This document shows positions 10,690 through 22,764 of a stretch of 64,000 bases of DNA, piece after piece (the first letter of the stretch is position 1; the number at the start of each line of letters is the position of its first letter). This stretch comes from Camellia lanceoleosa (taxonomy: Eukaryota > Streptophyta > Magnoliopsida > Ericales > Theaceae). The stretch lies in contig CM045767.1 of the NCBI GenBank assembly GCA_025200525.1, forward strand, positions 121,508,346 through 121,572,345. The letters run 5' to 3'. A program made the translations under genes and the position numbers. The notes below the pieces were generated by a model, which was not told where the DNA came from, did not search any database, and saw only the letters and a list, made by a program, of their open reading frames with translations.

Positions 10690-11475
10690 GGCCTCAATGA
10701 CCTTAGCCTAGAGCCAGTACTGGTCTTAATATGACATTTTTGAATTGCGGAGTTTTTTCCTAATGGATTGGGTAGGTATTGTTGTATGCTTATAGGCCCT
10801 TGTCTTGGCAAGTAATGAAAAAGAAAGCTTGAGCCAATCAGCTTGTTGATAGACAATGTCTTGATTTTCATTGAAACAGACCCATGCTATTCCTGTCTCT
10901 CCATTTTTGCACTTCCATGCTCCATCTACCACATATGTATATAACTGGAAAACAGAATTTAAAGATAGGTTATTAGCAAGAAGACCACAATTCTCTGTAT
11001 TTCCATCTTTTTTCAAAGATATCAGTAAGACATTCTAAGATATTATCATTGGAAAACATGAATGCACAGTTAGTTCAATGTTGAAATAATCCTGCTCTAT
11101 TGTCATCTTTTCATTATGGAAGACCACACTATTTCGCTGCCTCCAAATTGCCCATAGCACGGCAATAGATTGAACAATCATGTCCTCTTCTTTAATCATT
11201 GTAACCCAATTGATCCACCATGTTTAAAGCAAACTGGGTGGCTACAGGTAAAGTCCAAGCCCCTAGAAGTACCTCTCCAAATTCTTTCTGATACATGACA
11301 TTGAAAAAAGAGATGTTCAATGGTTTCGGCCACATTCGAACATCGATCACACTAGATTGGGAATATCTCTTATCTTTAACTATCATCTCACAGATACTAT
11401 ATTATGAAGACACTTCCACACGAATAGTGCCCATTTAGAGGGAATTCAAGATTCCCAGAGTTTTTTCCAAACACA
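10690..11475 (-). pseudogene. LINE (non-LTR retrotransposon) remnant: zf-RVT and RNase H-like domains
   Basis: Reading leftward on the minus strand, about 11,398-11,470 encodes WKKLWES then a stop and IPSKWALFVWKCLHN. About 11,275-11,342, in another frame, encodes CSNVAETIEHLFFQCHVSERIW. Together these form the zinc-binding reverse-transcriptase domain (zf-RVT) of plant LINEs, with its C...H...C spacing. Further on, 11,016-10,726 encodes YVVDGAWKCKNGETGIAWV, the start of the RNase H-like domain (RVT_3) that follows zf-RVT in plant L1-type elements. Domain order is as expected. Stops and frameshifts separate the pieces, and the endonuclease and RT core are absent, so this is a 5'-truncated dead copy. 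No poly(A) tail or target duplication was assigned. Confidence 0.8.
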
Positions 11476-12750
11476 AAAATCAGTTGCATTCACACTACGT
11501 AAATCTTATAATCCTTATTTATCTCCGTACCTCATAACTCAAAAAAAAAAAAATACTTTCCATATACAAAATAAAAATAGAGCAGATTGTTTGAATACAA
11601 AAATAAAGCAGATTGTAAAAATAAGGCAGATTGTGTGAATAAAAAATAAAAAAATCAAACTTTGAATATTTTCATAATATTCCTTTAAACCATGGTTGCT
11701 ATATGTACCAAAACTATTCCTTTAACATAACCTATGACCACCAAAACATTCAACTAAGAAGTATTCCTTTAACATAACATAATATTTTTACATAATTCTG
11801 AAGATTAATCATATTTATCACTCTGTTTAATATAACATAACATAACCTATCTCTTTGTGGTTTGTTTATATAAACATTCACAAAATAATTCTGAAGATTA
11901 ATCACTCTGTGTATCACTCTGTTTATGTTAACGGAATAGTTTTGGTTGTCATAATATTCAGAAAAAAGAAGTTGGGATTAATCTTCTGTTTTGGGGTTTA
12001 AACAGACAGCCACAAAGAACATTATGGAAAGAGATCTAACATTTCAATATTTCACTGTGGTGCCCTTTAGATGATTTCAAGGTGATCTTAGAAATAGAGA
12101 AAGAAGGACGAATTTGCCTCCTTACTCTGCTTCAAGCCCCTAAAAACATAAATTAAAGGCAAACATAACATACAGTCTTAAGAAAATGTATCTCCGTACC
12201 TCAGAACTCAAAACTCAGAAATTAACAGTAGATCAATTGAAATAGGGGAATAGAGACAGAAATATTACCTTGCACAGATAGAAGCCTCAGGTTTGGTGTA
12301 GCTCTGAAGTAGCTCTACCGGAGAGCTCCAATCGGGGTTCAGAAAGGTATCGCGGTTCTTAATCGGAAACCCTAGGAGGGTTGCGAAAGGGAGGAGATGG
12401 GGAGAGGCAGCGAGTGGGAGGGTGGAGGGAGAGGCAGAGAGGCAGCGAGTGGGAGGGTGGGGGGAGAGACAGAGATCGGGTGAGAGAGAAAAAGAGAGGT
12501 AACGTCTCTGCGAAAGATAAAGAAGAGGGAGATAGAGATAAGGAAGGAATGAGAAAAGACGTGCAACAGAGAAGAGATAAAGATGGAATGAGAGAGGAGA
12601 CGTGGGTAGGTAGGAGAGAGCACCGAGTGTTTGGGCGGGAATTGAAGCAAAATCTCAACCATTGATGTGTATCACAATTGATTTGAGCCCTTAAAATGAA
12701 ATGTATCTCTGATACATTTTACATATTTTCAAAATCCGTCCTGCTTTATT
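11476..12750 (-). other. Repeat-derived DNA with GA-rich block and possible antisense leader exon
   Basis: 11,560-11,950 holds short repeats (GCAGATTGT, TTCCTTTAACATAAC). 12,359-12,665 is strongly purine-rich on the plus strand and contains GGCAGCGAGTGGGAGGGTGG twice. On the minus strand, CTGTGCAAGGTAATA near 12,265-12,279 looks like a 5' splice site and TTTTTAGGGGCTTGAAGC near 12,130-12,147 like a 3' splice site. The block 12,280-12,660 could therefore be a transcribed leader exon. No protein is recognisable, and the open frames here are low-complexity translations. Confidence 0.3.
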
Positions 12751-13744
12751 ATATAGATATATCAATAATGTTAGACATCATAAAATAAATATTATGAAAA
12801 TAATATTACTTTATATATATATAAGAATTATGGATTTTTTTAAATTTTTTTAATTTTTGCCAATTTCTAGCTTTAAGCCAAAAGCTACAACTAATTTATT
12901 AATTTATTTTGCCTTTGATTTAATAATAACTATCAATTGGGATATGCCACATGTACAATGATCATATCCTTATAAAATATGAAATATGAAGAAATTGAGA
13001 TACACTTAAAAGGATCTCATTTACTTGTTTATTCTCTTCGTCATCAGTTTGATTCATTTCTTACAAGTTGAATTAAATTCTAATAACATAGATAAATACA
13101 AGAGTTTATTATACATGTTCTTGAAAAATCATATATAGACCTTGTATGAAAATTGATTATTTTAATTAATTTTTTGATTTTTTATAACTAAAAAAAAAAA
13201 AAAAGTAGATAGAGTGATGTGAAAATTTATAGATATTTTTTTGGCAAAAAATCACATTCCCCAAAAGGGGCCGTAATTCGAAAAAAAAATTATTGGAAAA
13301 TTATTTAGTAAAACACATATATGGATCACAATTATTTTAAGTATTGATACATATTCCACTAACTTTAAATTCATAGTATAAAATTTGTTTCGGGATAAAT
13401 TTAGATAAATTTTCACGGTTCATAGCATATTTTATTATTATTCCGATTTTTTGCAAATAATTTACTTTTTAATTTTATCTAAATTAGGCACATTTAAAAA
13501 GTAAAAAAAAAATTCAAAAATATTTTTGAATTGAAAACTACATAATGGCGCAAAAATGGATTTTATTATTATTTATTTTATTTTTTGAGATATGATGAAG
13601 ACGGTAGTTGAAAAATGAAGCATTATATATCCGTGGCAAGACTTCTCCACCTCTTATCAAAGTCAAAGAATTTTGACCAATTAATTTTATTTTATTTTTA
13701 TTTTTTTGCCAAAGTGAGATTTCAATGATAGACAGAAACAAATA
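12751..13744. other. AT-rich non-coding DNA
   Basis: Homopolymer and AT runs only. I see no gene or bounded repeat. Confidence 0.45.
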
Positions 13745-14340
13745 TATTAGGAAAAATTATGTAAATAGTCTCTGTAATTTACACGATGTGTCAATTTGGT
13801 CATTGTAGTTTCAATTTGCTTGATTTTACCCCTTAATTTAATGGATTATATCATTTTAATCCAATAAATAACGGTTGTTAAGTTAATTTAACGAAAAGTC
13901 AAATAATGTGTCAATTTGGTCCATGTATTTTTCACAATGCGTCAATTTAGTCTCTGTCAAAATCAAGAAAATTGAAACTACATGGATCAAATTGACACAT
14001 CGTGTAAAGTACATGGATCAAATTGATACATTGTTTTACCTTCCGTTAAATTAACTTAACAACCGTTATTTATTGGACTAAAATAATACAATCTGTTAAA
14101 TTAAGAAGCAAAATTGAGCAAATTGAAACTATAAGGACCAAATTGACACATCGTGTAAAGTACAGGGATAAAATTGACACATTATTTTACCTTTCGTTAA
14201 ATTAACTTAACAACCGTTATTTATTGGACTAAAATAATACAATCTGTTAAATTAAGAGGCAAAATTGAGCAAACTGAAACTATAAGGACCAAATTGACAC
14301 ATTGTGTAAACTATATGAACTATTTGCATAATTTACACAA
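13745..14340. mobile_element. Second foldback MITE family, with internal duplication
   Basis: The left end AAATTATGTAAATAGTC and the TTTACACGATGTGTCAATTT stretch are mirrored at the right by AAATTGACACATTGTGTAAA and ACTATTTGCATAATTT, over almost 600 bp. The block with AACAACCGTTATTTATTGGA and AATACAATCTGTTAAATTAA is present twice in the right arm (about 14,059-14,105 and 14,209-14,255). Non-coding; a long hairpin would form. Confidence 0.7.
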
Positions 14341-14689
14341 TTTATTAAGAGTGATTATCCCTAACTCAAGAAGGAATTACAGGTAAGATACAATGTTTTA
14401 AACCCGAACACTCGAATACCCAATAATCATAGCCCTAAACCCGAATACTCGAACACCCAACAATCATAACCCGCAATACACTGCAACCATCCACCAACAA
14501 TCATAAGTACAATACACAGCAGCCACCAACTAATAACCATATTTGTAACATTCTAAAGGCTACTAACAACATGGACAAACCCAAACCTCCATAGAAGAGG
14601 AAGAAAAACCTCTACAAAGGAGGGAAAAAATAATAAAATAAAATACAAAAACACTAAAAAGATTATCAAAAAATTAAATTTACACAACC

Positions 14690-15565
14690 CGTAGTTATGG
14701 CTGGACATAAGGTTATCTGATTCGCAAAAACCACCCAACCCAAACCGCCCACACATAGTTGGGAGGTTTCACAGAATCGTTAGGGTTGGATGCGGGTTAG
14801 GATTTTCTCATTTTGTGGGTTACAGACGAATTGCGAGTTTTACTCAAATCTACATTCATCCGCTTGCATCTTTTTACAATTTTTTTTTATTTTTTTTTAA
14901 AATCTAGACCATTATATTTTCTTGTAAGTTTTGTAGTAGAGAAAGATAAAGTTGTTGGTAGGTTTTTTCTATCTCAAAATCTTTCTCAGCATTTAAGTTT
15001 TCTGTTGTCTTTGGACAAAATTTCAAGGTTTATTTCACAAACTATTTTCTTTATTTTCTAAACCACAAAACAGGGATATAAAACTTTTTTTTTCTTCTAA
15101 AGAAAATTCTTAGAAAAAGCACTGAGATTTTCTATGAAGATTGAAGATTAAATAAATTATATAATTTTTATTTTTTATGAAGTTTGCGAGTTTGCAAATA
15201 TTTTTTTTTATAAAAAATTTTATTTAACGGGTTTGGATGAAATATGACAATAATTTATTTTGATTCCCAACTAGTTATTATTATTATATTTTGGTTTTTG
15301 GATGAATATAAAAGTTAATGAAGAATTACTTTTAAGTAAGTTTAAGATTTTGAATTATTTTACTTTAATTGTGTTGTTGGGTACTAGATAGTGAATAAAT
15401 TTTTGAAGGAAAAAGTCTAATCTGCAAATCGCTTTCGTATCTGCGAACTATATCCGCACAAACCGCAACTCGCATTATGAGTTTAATTTTTCTCAAACCG
15501 CAAATATGTGTGTGGGTCCAAGCTACAAACTGAACAATCAAAAATCAATCCGCGATCACCCCTAC
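14690..15565. mobile_element. Possible hAT-like non-autonomous element
   Basis: Both ends are rich in CCGC/GCGG words (ACCCAAACCGCCCACAC on the left; CAAACCGCAAATATG and CAATCCGCGATCACCCCTA on the right). The right end, read inward, is TAGGGGTGATCGCGGATTG, close to the TAGGGGTG ends at 48,050 and 48,767. The AT-rich interior has no transposase. I found no clear 8-bp duplication, so boundaries and class are tentative. Confidence 0.35.
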
Positions 15566-16104
15566 TCGTATGACGCAGGACTGGAAAGCAACTCCGGTAT
15601 CGGCCTTAGATCTATAGCCCACAATGGCGGTGGAAGCTTGAATGGTAAAAAAACTCAAATCAGAAAGCAAAAGATTAGATCTGAGGAAAAAAATCACATA
15701 ATTTGTACCTAATTTTATTAAAAATATTTAAAAATAGAATTTTAAATTTTAGAATTCATTAATATGTGCATAATATTAAAAATATATTTATAGCATGAAT
15801 TTTATTTTATTATGAGTCTATTAATAAAACAGACACAAATTTCATTTTACAAACACAATATTATCCAAAAATAAAAAATTTCAGATACTAAAGTCATGAT
15901 AAGATTAATCATATCAAGGCATATGTTCACACCTTATTTTTATCAAATTTCAAAAAATAGTAAATAATAAATAAATAAAGATAAATAAACAAATAAAATG
16001 TATAAAAAAGTAAAATGAAAAGAAAAATTAATAATACTAAAAGAAACAAAAATAGGAAATAAATAAAGAAAGGAATAAAATAGTAATAATAATCATAAAC
16101 AACA

Positions 16105-16158
<54 letters not shown>

Positions 16159-17779
16159 GTACGTAAAAGAAGCAAAGAAAATAATAAATAAAACAGATAA
16201 ATAAGAAAATAAAAATAAAAATAAAAATGAAATAATAAACAAAGAAAAAAAGAATCAGAAAGAATAAAACAAACAAAATAATAAAATACACAAATGAAAC
16301 AAACAAAATAATAAAATAATAAAAAAAGTAATGAAAACCAGCAGCCAAAGGAACTAAAAACAAATCATATATATATATATATTAAAAAAAATAAAAAATT
16401 ACTTAAAATTTTCAAAATATTCACTAAAAAAATATGAAAAATAAAAAATTCAATTTTTAAAAAATTAAATTTGTAAAATTGAAACCAAACATACTAAATA
16501 TTTTTCACATGCTTAACTAGCACAATGATTTATTTTTTTCTAAGAGAGTCACGTTTAAATTATTACATATAGAGTTCTATACAAACATAAATCTAATTAT
16601 ACTGACTTTACTTATTTTATATAGACTCTATTTTACCCATATTTCTTTTTCATATATTTTTCATCGTAAATTGAGGTAATTTACAAATACAATAAATTTT
16701 ACGTTTTTCTTCTTAATTCTTTCAAGAGTATTAGGATTTTTTAATGCTAAATTGCCCTCTTTTTTTTCTTCTTCTTCTTATTTTTCCATGCATTATTCTA
16801 TAACTAATATCAATTCTATATTATTATATATTATGAATTTGTCATTTAAATTTTATAGTGGTTCTATATATTAAATTATACTTTACTTCTTATATTATTT
16901 TATATAATTACAACTAACAAGAGAAAAAATCTACACAACAATGATACTCTCAAGGAACTTCTAAAGTTTGGATTTACTGCTTGAGTTACTTTTTCAATTA
17001 TTGAACAGTAAGTTCTTTTATATTTTGATATCATATTACAGATAATTAATTACTTCATATACTAAGATGTATCTATTGTTTAGATATTTTCATTATTTTT
17101 TCTTTTTGGATTTAGATATTATATGATTCTTTTTTAGTTAGTAATTGTTGAATTTAGTTTATATAGTTGATATTTTAATTTAATTAAGAGTGTTTATTTT
17201 ACAAATCTTATAATTTAATATATATATATATATATATATATTTCATATAAAATCGTTATATGATAATCCACTTATAGCATATTTATATTTAATTTTTTTA
17301 ATAAATTTTATATAATTTCTATTTTTACATATTTTTAATTTTCAAATGAATATAAAAGAAAATTAAATAATTAGAATTACTTTTAATTTTATGTTACTAA
17401 TTTTTCTTCTAATTTACTATTATTTTTAATATAAAAATGAGTATTTATTTTATTATTTTATAATTTAATATATATCAGATAAAATTCTTATATGATAATT
17501 ACACTTTTATAATACAATATAATTAAAATTATTAAAATACATAAATAATTTAAATAAAATATTATAGAACGATAGTGCAAATATTATTAAAATAAATAAT
17601 TAAAATCATAATTTAATTTTAAATTTAAGTTATTTTTTATACATATATTGTACCATCAAATATTTAAAAAAAAAAAAACATGTGAATAAAAAGTAAAGCA
17701 AACACATAATGAAGAATGGTGCCACAAAGATAAAGAACAACCGCGTTAGTGTTCGCAGGAACAGATGCAAATCGCAACA
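15566..17779. other. Very AT-rich non-coding DNA
   Basis: No gene. It contains an (AAT)n microsatellite, AT dinucleotide runs at 16,368-16,383 and 17,218-17,241, and many A/T homopolymers. Open frames on the minus strand near 15,930-16,360 are translations of the AAT repeats. Confidence 0.5.
16104..16158. repeat. (AAT)n microsatellite
   Basis: About 18 perfect AAT/TAA units, with further imperfect units on both sides. Confidence 0.92.
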
Positions 17780-18420
17780 TTCATGCACGCCACCTCAATT
17801 TTGCCTATAAATAGGCAAGCCTCGACAGCAATACGGGACAGTAATCAGTAGAGATCAAAAAAAGAGAAACAGTGATCCAAGAGTAAAATTACAGAAAGAA
17901 AGAAAGTTGATCTGAGCGCGAGAAACAAAGAGAAAAAAAAAGAAAAATATAGAAAAGAAAAAGAGTAGTAGCATCTCTGACCCTGAACTTTTTTTGTCAT
18001 CAAATCTGATAAAAAAAAGATGCTTTCTTCAATTTGATACCACTGGCTCCAACGCTTCACTTTTTATCAAATTTGCTCTGTGGACAATCGGTTGGTCGAC
18101 CGGTAAGGGGATTTTTTTTTTTTTTTTGAACTGTTTGAACCAATTTTTTTGAACTGTTTGAACCCTGTGGTGGTCGACCGGCTGGTCAACCGGTAAGAAA
18201 TTTTTTTTTTTTTATAACTGTTTGAACTTTTTTTTTTGGAACTGTTTGAACCTTTTGGTGGTCGACCGGTTGGTCGACCGGTTCGTCTCTCCCAACGGTC
18301 ATGCATAGTGTTTTGGTGAAATGCGAAGCTTGTCCTCACTTTGGTAAAACGTTTAGTGAATTCTCGATTTAATATCAATTTGGTGAAACCATTGGAGCTC
18401 CAAATAGTGCTTTTCACCAA
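17780..18420. repeat. LTR-like fragment with GTCGACC motif cluster
   Basis: GGTCGACCGG-type words occur at about 18,093, 18,172 and twice near 18,261-18,281, with a variant GGTCAACCGG near 18,185. They alternate with GAACTGTTTGAACC words and T tracts. On the plus strand CCTATAAATAGGC at about 17,804 is a good TATA box. On the minus strand CAGTGGTATCAAATTGAA near 18,040 weakly resembles an initiator-Met primer site. Such GC palindromes in AT-rich flanks are seen in plant LTRs. I could not find paired ends, so this is recorded as a fragment. Confidence 0.35.
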
Positions 18421-18923
18421 ATTTTAAATTTGATGACGGGTTTGATGAAGCGTTGGAGATGATCTAAGATCTTAGTACAGGTCAATCGCCACAAGTCAAA
18501 CCTTTGTAAGTATAGGTTAATTCAAACAATCTAAGTAGAACTCTGTCCAATTTGTAGAAGGCTATCTAAGCAAATCCAGTTCAACCTCTGCCCATTCAAA
18601 GAAAGGTATAATCCCACAACTATATTAACTTGTTATAATATTTATCATCTAATGACTCATGAGTCTCATCATCATTTTACTTCATCATATATCATATATT
18701 ATTGTTGAGTGTTAATAATATTTATTATCATCTCAATAGTCTCATCATCACCTCACCTTAGCACATATCAGTATTGTTGACTTTTAATAATATTTATTAT
18801 CATCTCATGGGCTTTATTATTATTTCATTTCATCACATATGAATGTTGAGATAGAATTCTTCATATTAACTCTAACATTATTAACCCCACTAAACATATA
18901 TATATATATATATATATGTGCGT
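18421..18923. other. AT-rich DNA with degenerate short repeats
   Basis: A word of about 60 bp around AATAATATTTATTATCATCTC followed by a run like GTCTCATCATCA occurs two to three times (18,640-18,830). An (AT)n run lies at 18,895-18,917. I see no gene. Confidence 0.4.
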
Positions 18924-19640
18924 AAATAATACATATAATTATTATATACCGTCCCTTAGCCGAATGTATAATAAATATATACTAGTATGGACTTTTTTCA
19001 ATTTTTATTTACATTTCTGTTATTTAAATATTAGTACTATATATATAAATAATACATATTATTATATACCGTCCCTTAGTCAAATGTATAGTAAATACAC
19101 CGGTATAGACTTTTTTTTTTTTTGTCTTTATTTATATTTCTGTCATTTAAATACCAGTGCTATATATATATAAATAATACATATTATTATTATGTACCAT
19201 CCATTAACGAATGTATAATAAATATACACCGGTACAGGCTTTTTCGGTATTTATTTACATTTATGTTATTTAAATATCAGTATTATATATATGTAAATAA
19301 TACATATTATATACCGTCTTTTAGTCGAATGTATAGTAAATACATTGGTACGAATTTTTTCGGTCTTTTTTACATTTTTTTTTTATTTAAATAGCAGTAC
19401 ATGTATACGTAAATAATATATATTATTATTTTATATTGTCCCTTAGCCGAATGTATAGTAAATATGCCGGTACGGACTTTTTTGGGTCTTTATTTACATT
19501 TCTGTCATTTAAATACCAGTATTATATATATGTAAATAATACATATTATTATATATTGTTCCTTAGCCGAATGTACTAGTAAATACACCAGTATGGACAT
19601 TTTTAGTCTTTATTTACATTTTCAACACTATATATTATAT
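18924..19640. repeat. Tandem repeat of about 123 bp, six units
   Basis: AAATAATACATAT-type unit starts fall at 18,924, 19,047, 19,172, 19,295, 19,411 and 19,534 (steps 123, 125, 123, 116, 123). Each unit then carries CCGTCCCTTAGYCGAATGTA, TAGTAAATACACCGGTA and TTATTTACATTTCTGTCATT. Units differ by point changes and T-tract length. Non-coding. Confidence 0.9.
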
Positions 19641-21347
19641 TATATTATTATATTATCCTTAGCATAGTGTATAGTAAATATACTATTGTCCGGATTAACT
19701 ACTAATACATTGAGTTAGGAATATTAATACCACTAACCTTCTACTCACTATCAGGCCCGCAAATAAATTAATAAATATTACAATCGGCACATTCTCACCC
19801 ATACAAGTTAATAATAAATAATAACTATCCACTTGCCATTAGATCCACACAAGCAAATTAATAAATATCACAATCAACACATTCTATGAATACCAGTAAC
19901 TAGCCACTCGCCACCAGACGCACAAGTAAATTAATAAATATTACAATCAAAACATTCTAATCTCAATAAGCAATAAAATTATTAAACTGATAAACCAATC
20001 GTTCCAAAAACCAAAGGACATGCACCCTAACAAGTTTCGGCACATATAGGGTAAATAGTACCGAAAGGGTAATGTAGGGTGCTTAACCCCTTCCTTACTT
20101 GTAATAGAAAACCTCCAAACTCATCCACGCAGACTATTAATAAGAGCCATTAAAATAAAACAAAACCCACATTGATAAATAGAAAATATAAAAATACCAA
20201 CTAATTAAAAATCTATTTCTAGGTGGCCTAACACACCCAAACACTATATTAGGTGGCAATTCGAAGCAAATCTTTCAATGGTCTAAATAAAATTAAACAC
20301 TATTTCAAATGTCGCTATTAAAAACTCAATTTTTTTCAATTAACTATTAAAAGTGAAAGTTCAAGTGCGACACCCACATAAATCGAAAGGAAAGAAAAGG
20401 GAGAGGGAGATCAAATATCACCGCCCCTACTCCTCTACCATGCAACAAGTGAAAACTCTTCGAATATAGAGAGAGACTTTGATTTCTAGTAGGAGAGAGA
20501 ACCGGCACTGATAAACTAGATTACCCCGTCCACATTTTAAAATGAGCCAATTGTACTCTAATGTAATTAAAAAAAAATAGAATAAGAATTAATTTGTTTA
20601 TTTTTATGTAAAACGAATGTTTCCTAACCTTAAGAACATTTAATAAGTACATTAAATGTAAAACATACATATAAAAATATATAAAGAATACTCTGAGATT
20701 AGATTCTAACTGTTGTAGTAAATTTTTTCCACTTATTAACAACTTATTGGGCTGTAATGACCCTTTTCTTTATCTCTTTAAATAAAAAAAAAAAAAAAAA
20801 CTTTGGTTTGTTTTGTTTGGGGAAGAGTTGAAATAAATTATCACCATTCTGATTTGAGCATTCATGTTAACCATACACTCAATGTGCTCACTTCAAAAGG
20901 GAACACACATCAATCAAGAAACCAAACAAACATAACCACATGACTGTACTGGAACTTGCGGTGAGTTATTAAATACTTATTAAATATTATGTCGCATTGT
21001 TTATTTGTATTTTTGATTAATAAAAAAAATGATAACACATTAAGTAGTTTTCTCTTTATCTCTTAAATAGTAAAATTTTTAATTATATGATTAATATAAA
21101 ATAATATTATATAATATTTTGAATATTAAATAATTAATTAGTCTGAGAATGGACATGCAATGTAATCAGTGCCAAATATGGTTAATGGTGTTCAGGTGAA
21201 AACTTATTTCTTAGTCTAAGGCGTCACGTGACTATATTTTTGACTAATTATGAATTATTAAGTTTTTTTATATTCTTCATTACTCAAAATAAAATTGTGA
21301 AACACATTACTTTTAATAATTACAATATACTTGAGACATTATGTGAC
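19641..21347. other. Non-coding DNA with old repeat traces
   Basis: The word AAATTAATAAATATYACAATC recurs near 19,765-19,950 in three diverged copies. 20,030-20,250 (GGTGCTTAACCCCTTCC, TTAGGTGGCAATTCG) resembles the part of gypsy LTRs that carries TTAGGTGGCGACTC, so it may be an old LTR scrap. No gene is supported. Confidence 0.35.
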
Positions 21348-21492
21348 TGTGGGCTCTTTTGGGAACTTGGTTATAATCTGCTTTTTGAATTATAACCAAC
21401 CTCCTCTCTCACAAAAAAGCTGCTTATAAGCTGCTTATAAGCAGCTTTTTACCAAAAAACTGATTATAACCATCTTTCCAAAACACTCCTGT
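21348..21492. mobile_element. Small foldback MITE
   Basis: The left end GGCTCTTTTGGGAACTTGG continues into TTATAATCTGCTTTTT. It is mirrored by AAAAACTGATTATAACCATC and TTTCCAAAACACTCC on the right, around GCTGCTTATAAGCTGCTTA. About 145 bp, non-coding. Target duplication unclear. Confidence 0.5.
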
Positions 21493-22487
21493 GTCGCAGC
21501 ACTACCAAATAACTTCTCGTTCAGGTGGGTTGGTTGCACATGTTGTGTTGAACTAGGGATGGACAGAGGATCATGATGAAAAATGACTTAGACCCCACCT
21601 TTGGGGTCTTCTGATTGGCCGTAATTTTGGTTTTTTTGGATTTCGGCCAACCACACGCTGCCACATCACTGGGGGTCGTGCTGGGGGTCGTCCGTACTGG
21701 GGGTCTCTAGCATTGTTGGGATCATGATTGAGACCATGAAAATGATGGCCTTGGTGAGGATACCCATATTTCACCTAATATGTTGAAGTTAAAATAGGAA
21801 AATAAAAAATTTTCCTAATTTTTCTCCCCCTAATCTCTCTAATTTTCTTTTTTAAAAAGTTGTTTTTTTTTTTTTTTTTTTTTTAATTAGGCAATTTGGG
21901 GGATTCGTGAGCTGTGAATTCGGGAGATGAATCACAGTCCGTTAAAATATGCAAGTACTGATTTATCAATAAATAAATAAAATTGCAAGTACTTTAATTG
22001 ACTGATTGTGAATTGACTGATTGTGAGCTTTTGTGGACTAGGTCGAATGTAAAACCTCTTTAATTGAGATGTAGAATTATGGGTATTAAACCACGTTTCT
22101 TTAGTTCCATAAAGTGTCATTTTGGGAAACAAAAAAAAAGTCACATTTTTTATTTTTGGTCTAAAAATATAAGTGGCAAAAATATAATAAAATTAGTTTG
22201 GAAAGTCATAAAAACGCAAGTGTGAAATTATAAATTAGGGCCTGTGACAAAAAAATAAAAAAATAAATTTCTTATGTTGGGTAAGGATATTTTGGTTATT
22301 TTAATTTGATTTGACACTATAAACAAATATTAAACTAAAAAGTCAAAAGTCAGTTTTTTATCAACTTCTCAATTCACTTTCCAAAAAGCTAAAAAACTTG
22401 ATAAAAAACTAAAAATCAACTTTTTACCAACTTCCCAAAACACCCAAAAATAAAGAGAATTAATAGTAATATTAATAGAGTTTTGTT

Positions 22488-22527
<40 letters not shown>

Positions 22528-22764
22528 GAAGCTTAGAGTATCTATCTCTAAGCTTTCTGCTAGGTGTGTCGTTAGGGTAGGGAGAAGTTCCGGTTGCCAG
22601 CCTCCTCTCTACTCATTCCACTTTTTTTTTTTTTTTTTGCTTAATAATATTGGAAGCTTGTCTTTCCAATCCCTTTTTTGCGTCGCCGCCGCCACTATCA
22701 TACCGCTATCAGATTTGCCACCTTCGCGCCTCCATTAATCCACTTTCACCAAATCTGCTTCATC
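21493..22764. other. Non-coding DNA with MITE-like scraps, flank of the retroelement nest
   Basis: 21,550-21,780 has GGATCATGATG / GGGATCATGATTGAGACC and a triple CTGGGGGTCG word. 22,290-22,450 has repeated AACTTTTTACCAACTTCCC-like words. 22,530-22,556 is a short hairpin (AGCTTAGAG / CTCTAAGCT). No gene is supported. Confidence 0.4.
22488..22524. repeat. (CT)n microsatellite
   Basis: About 18 perfect CT units. Confidence 0.9.

Noticed and set aside
12359..12665. Arg/Gly/Glu-rich or Ser/Leu/Pro-rich ORFs on both strands
   Set aside because: Low-complexity translation of a purine-rich block, open on both strands, without domain similarity.
15927..16363. Hydrophobic ORFs resembling membrane proteins
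   Set aside because: They derive from the AAT microsatellite and AT-rich flanks.
18030..18060. A copia-type LTR boundary with an initiator-Met primer site on the minus strand
   Set aside because: The match TGGTATCAAATT is partial, no polymerase follows in the expected direction, and paired LTR ends were not found.
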